Translations under genes and position numbers: made by a program
Shown: positions 19,299 through 22,785 of the stretch, piece by piece
Layout of the letters: each line of letters starts with the position of its first letter
Position numbering within the stretch: the stretch's first letter is position 1
NCBI GenBank assembly: GCA_014904985.1
Contig: MU129035.1
Coordinates: 140,995 to 163,779 of the forward strand
Reading direction: 5' to 3'
From: Hydnum rufescens UP504
Lineage: Eukaryota > Basidiomycota > Agaricomycetes > Cantharellales > Hydnaceae
Length of the DNA stretch: 22,785 nucleotides
The notes under the pieces: generated by a model
What the model saw: the letters and a program-made list of their open reading frames with translations, nothing else
Databases searched by the model: none
What the model was told of the DNA's origin: nothing

Positions 19299-20222
19299 TC
19301 TTTATTCAGCACTTCTGCCATATGTGGGTATGAGTGCTGTGTTGGCATTCTTTCACCTTGGGGTTTCCTGTCTTGTGCGCGCAGCGCGCAATACCATACT
19401 CAGTCCTGGTGGTATGTATTTTCTTTCTCTGATATGTCCAACACTTCTGACAATGTGTCATCTGGGATATGGCTTGTCTTGTGTGTTGTGGGTGCAATAC
19501 TGCACTCATTCTAGACATTGTCATTTATAGTATGTTCTGTTTTCCTCTCCAACATGTCTAACATGTCTGATGATCCGGCATGTGGGTTACAAAGACCTCT
19601 CGCAATTATCTTATGTAGGTATGAGTGTTCTTTCACCTTGGGGTTTCCTGTCTTGCGCATGCAGCACACAATACCATACTCAGCCCTAGTGGTATGTATT
19701 TTCTTCCTCTGATATGTCCAACACTTCTGACAATGTGTCATCTGGGATGTGGCTCGTCTTGTGTGTTGTGGGTGCAATACTACACTCATTCTAGACGTTG
19801 TCATTTATAGTATGTTCTGCTTTCCTCTCCAACATGTCTAACATGTCTGATGATCTGGCATGTGGGTTACGAAGACCTTTCACAATTATCTTATGTAGGT
19901 ATGAGTGTTCTTTTGCCTTGGGGTTTCCTGTCTTGTGCATGCAGCACGCAATACCATACTCAGCCCTAGTGGTATGTATTTTCTTCCTCTGATATGTCCA
20001 ACACTTCTGACAATGTGTCATCTGGGATGTGGCTCATCTTGTGTATTGTGGACGTAATACTACACTCATTCTAGACATTGTCATTTATAGTATGTTCTGT
20101 TTTCCTCCAACATGTCTAACATGTCTGATGATCTGGCATCTGGGTTACAAAGACCTTCTGCAATTATCTTATGTAGGTATGAGTGCTGTGTCAGCATTCT
20201 TTTGCCTTGGGGTTCCCTGCTA
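19299..20222. repeat. 280-bp tandem repeat, three units and a partial fourth
   Basis: CTAGAC(A/G)TTGTCATTTATAG recurs at 19511, 19791 and 20071, exactly 280 bp apart. The first and the partial last unit keep GAGTGCTGTGT followed by TGGCATTC or CAGCATTC, while the two middle units have lost about 12 bp there (GAGTGTTC). Each unit contains two related halves that open with GTATGT (for example 19692 and 19810) and share a pyrimidine-rich box and ACATGTC/ATATGTCC text, so it is an old unequal dimer. Short mirrored frames on both strands repeat with the unit and show no domain. Confidence 0.9.
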
Positions 20223-20774
20223 TTCAGTTCAGTGTCTAGTACAGGGTCTGATAATGGATGGGGGGACATGTAGAGATTTCACTAGCTTGAATAGTCCTGT
20301 AGTGGCTGCGTTTGTAGTCGTGTGGTATGAAGGGGCTCATGGTAAGGGGGATCAATTCCTCTTCATACCTGGGCACTCACAGAGTCATGAGATGAGCCAC
20401 ATGCGTCTCTGAGTACTCGAGCTGCAGTTGGACCAGGTAAGCTAAGCTGCAGGTTTGCATCTGGAGCTGTGGTTGGGCCCAGGTTATAGATAATGGACTC
20501 CTCAGTTCTTATTGTCTAGCTGGGGTCGCCATTACAAGTAATCTAGTAGTACAATGGGCCTAACCCTCTTCAGACCAGGGGGGAAGCTTTTATCTACCTG
20601 GAAACCAGTAGTGTAGCAGTCCAGTACCTGTCTTGGGGGTGTATACAGTACGTTAGATAAATGTATGTGTGGCAGTGCAATGTTATGACATGTTGACCAA
20701 GAGCAGAAATCTGCGTGTTCTTCCTGACCATAATCACACCATCAGCTGATTGAGTCTCTGTCTCGCACTCCTTC
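20223..20774. other. Stretch between the tandem repeats and the KDZ gene
   Basis: A forward frame ending at 20412 (with PVVAAFVVVWYEG and GDQFLFIPGHSQSH) starts in the repeat array and has no recognised family. Beyond it nothing coding is seen. The promoter of the KDZ gene would be expected near the right end, but no motif stands out. Confidence 0.3.
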
Positions 20775-21344
20775 ATGAGACAGTGGGGGTGGGGTAGACC
20801 TCATGTTGGCCCACTTGCTCTAGCGACACATGCTACTATCATGAACCATGTTGTGATAGCCGAGGAAGGTACTCCGCGGTACTCACAACACTTTGTAACA
20901 CCACTTCCGGGAAGCAGCACTCCACCAATTCTAGACAACCCTGGTCATTCTGAAGCTCTGTCATTCAAACTTATGCCTGGTCGCCAAGAGATCTATGAGC
21001 CGAGCAATCCAAACCATCACCAAATTGGCACAGTGCCAAAAACATCAGGGAATAAGTGCTATGCAGTGGCAGTGAGTCCCCTGAGTATCAAGTCAAAGTT
21101 CTTTGCTGACAACACTTCATAGGATACTCCACTTCTTGAATGGAGCCACATTTGTGATGAATTTCTTGACAAACTACTCCAATATGATGGGCGTGGGGAT
21201 TTGTTGCAGGTTCTAGGCTGCCCAGGCTGTGACTTACCTGGGATCAGTGGAATGTATCGGTGCAATGATTGCTTTGACCATGACATGGTCTGTCACCAGT
21301 GCTGTGTCCAACGACATGAACACCTTCCATTACACAAGATAAAT

Positions 21345-21405
21345 GTAAGTCGTGCTTCATATGTGCTCTGGGAATTGGGGTTGTTGATCCTGTATTGTCA
21401 TGTAG
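21345..21405 (+). other. 61-nt intron within the KDZ gene
   Basis: Starts GTAAGTCG, ends GTCATGTAG. Splicing moves from the end of the CxC2 cluster (PLHKIN) directly to VWNGSFF, as in intact family members, which supports the sites. Confidence 0.8.
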
Positions 21406-22435
21406 GTATGGAATGGTTCATTTTTCGAGTGTACAACCCTACAAGATATGGGTCTCACTGTCTACCTTGGGCATAAGGGCTGTTTAATGCCCAAGGATGG
21501 TCCTGTGTCTTTCACCGTCATACACCACTAATGGATCCACAATGTGCATGTGGTGTTCTGTGGCTGTGGAGATGCAGTTCACCCACGTCTTCAACTTCTT
21601 CATCGAGGATGGTTTCCCGCTACAATCCACCACCCTAGAACATGTGTCACGTTTGTCGCTCTGAACCAAACCATTCATTCTAAACTCACCGCCACCCACT
21701 TTATTGCCACACTCGAATGCGAAACAGACAACACAGGCTTAGTAACTGTGAAGGTGCATTCTTGCTGAACTTCTAACTTAATGGCGAGCCAACTCATCTT
21801 TACCATTCTTATAAAGGACCAATATGTCAGTTTCTTGTGGATGTTGCGCCGAAATGGTGCGCCACTTGATGATGCTGAAGAGAGCTGGCATGGCCATGAG
21901 GACTCCAGGGTCAAAGGCACGCAGCCTGGCTCTCTTGCCATCCTTGCTTGGCCTGCCCAACCCAGGCATTAATTTGCCAAACGATTGGAAATCCACTCCA
22001 ACGTCACAACAGTATGGTGTATATCAAGTCATAACAATTTGTACTAAGGTTTCGTGTTGCCTATATAGATTTCTTTACAGACTCCACATAGCTGCTGATG
22101 CAAATTTTCGCATGAAGAATCGTTTCAAATCAGGATCACACCCTGATGTCGGTCTTGTACCAGTTTATTGTATTTGTATTTCATTGAAGATGCCTGTACA
22201 AAAGCTTTCTCCTCAATTATGTCTCAGAAATGGATGTATGTGACATCTCTACATTGCAGGCCTGTGAGCTTAGTTATCTTTATCAGATCTCAACATGCAG
22301 TGGTCTTGCTGCATTGGACCTCACAAGCACACGGAAGTTGGTGGGCCTTCGCGTAACCGGTGTTGGGGCAGCTGTCTGTGCCTGCCAAGGGTGTATTTGT
22401 CTGCTAGGACTCGGTGATCTTCAGAAAGGCGAGCA

Positions 22436-22497
22436 GTGTGTTGGCCATTGACCCTATATATGGTTGATCTTTATTAATGTTCATGTTGATCATCTAG
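22436..22497 (+). other. 62-nt intron within the KDZ gene
   Basis: Starts GTGTTGGC, ends GATCATCTAG, phase 2. Splicing joins DLQKGEQ to YCNMDYIIF, restoring a conserved block that is otherwise split between two frames. Confidence 0.78.
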
Positions 22498-22785
22498 ATA
22501 TTGCAACATGGACTATATAATTTTTTCCAGCCTTCAGTCATGTAAACTTCACGAGATTCTTCTATCCTACAACATTTTCTGCCAATGGCCCAAGAAACAA
22601 GAAGCTTGCCATGATTTACTCCCTGTGGCTCTCTGGCTTGACCCCCAAATCACCCTCTTGGGGGTAGTGCCCAAATTCCATCTCCCTGCCCACAAAGATA
22701 TCTGTCATATGAAGTACTGAACCATGGGTTTGAATCCTGCAGTTGTTGCATTCTGATCAATTTTTGACATTGAATCACAATCCAC

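Larger units (their letters stand above)
20775..22785 (+). pseudogene. CxC2-type KDZ DNA transposase, broken, C-terminus beyond window
   Basis: KDZ transposases are DDE enzymes that move DNA transposons; in basidiomycetes many carry a CxC2 zinc cluster. Seen in order: an N-terminal frame from 20775 with a hydrophilic tail; DEFLDKLLQYDGRGDL; CxC2 cluster CPGCDL, YRCNDCFDHDMVCHQCC, H..H (21213-21340); intron 21345-21405 (GTAAGT to TGTAG), then WNGSFFECTTLQDMGLTVY and LGHKG; FCGCGD, GWFPATI, ETDNTGL; LMMLKRAG; PGINLPNDW; DANFRMKN (likely first catalytic Asp); TCSGLAALD, TGVGAAVCA, GLGDLQKGEQ; intron 22436-22497; YCNMDYIIFSSLQ (likely second Asp), FCQWPKK, VPKFHLPAH. Stops at 21120 (TAG), 21529 (TAA), 21766 (TGA) and 22718 (TGA), plus at least three frameshifts between 21,840 and 21,960, kill it. 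A further intron near 22,235-22,285 is likely but its sites are unclear. The catalytic Glu would lie past the window. The start ATG is uncertain. Confidence 0.9.

Noticed and set aside
22727..22745. GGTTTGAATCC resembling a tRNA B box
   Set aside because: It lies in the reading frame of the KDZ gene and no tRNA fold surrounds it.

Overview
The window looks like repeat-rich nuclear DNA of a mushroom-forming fungus (Agaricomycetes). The evidence is short GT-AG introns of about 51-71 nt, two relics of KDZ-type DNA transposases with a CxC2 cysteine cluster, a Ty3/gypsy reverse transcriptase fragment, and two copies of an uncharacterised protein family that I recall as multicopy in such fungi. No bacterial operon structure, rRNA, tRNA or CRISPR array was seen. 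Only one gene, an RNase H1 N-terminal (viroplasmin-like) domain protein, reads without a break.

Layout, left to right. 1-690: decayed CxC2/KDZ transposase (+). 691-5142: no convincing gene; it holds a diverged direct repeat, a possible LTR, a possible transposase N-terminus (-) and short dispersed repeats. 5143-5775 (-): the RNase H1-N gene with one 60-nt intron. 6038-8921 (+): a five-exon decayed gene (paralogue 1) with a Ser/Leu/Pro low-complexity tract and a ten-unit 15-bp repeat. 9482-10412 (+): Ty3/gypsy reverse transcriptase fragment. 10945-11510: 30-bp minisatellite inside a Pro/Met-rich reading frame (-). 12124-13743 (-): paralogue 2 of the same family, its 5' part cut off by a 4.2-kb foldback element at 13744-17977. 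18330-18535: second copy of a dispersed repeat first seen at 4340. 19299-20222: 280-bp tandem repeats. 20775-22785 (+): a fuller but broken CxC2/KDZ transposase that runs off the window.

The most unusual object is the foldback element. Two arms meet at a 5-nt loop (16158-16162), and no coding capacity was seen. The arms are built from satellite-like monomers with a pitch of 146 bp, so the locus is a head-to-head palindromic satellite bounded by imperfect terminal inverted repeats that begin ATGCTGTA. The left arm carries 585 bp (about four monomers) more than the right arm.

A second theme is the mode of decay. The in-frame stops that interrupt paralogues 1 and 2, the Ty3 fragment and the right-hand KDZ gene can each be explained by one C-to-T change (CGA to TGA, CAA to TAA, CAG to TAG), while the reading frame is largely kept. 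This points to cytosine deamination, through CpG methylation or a RIP-like process, rather than random breakage. All readings were made by eye from the sequence; no search or alignment program was run.
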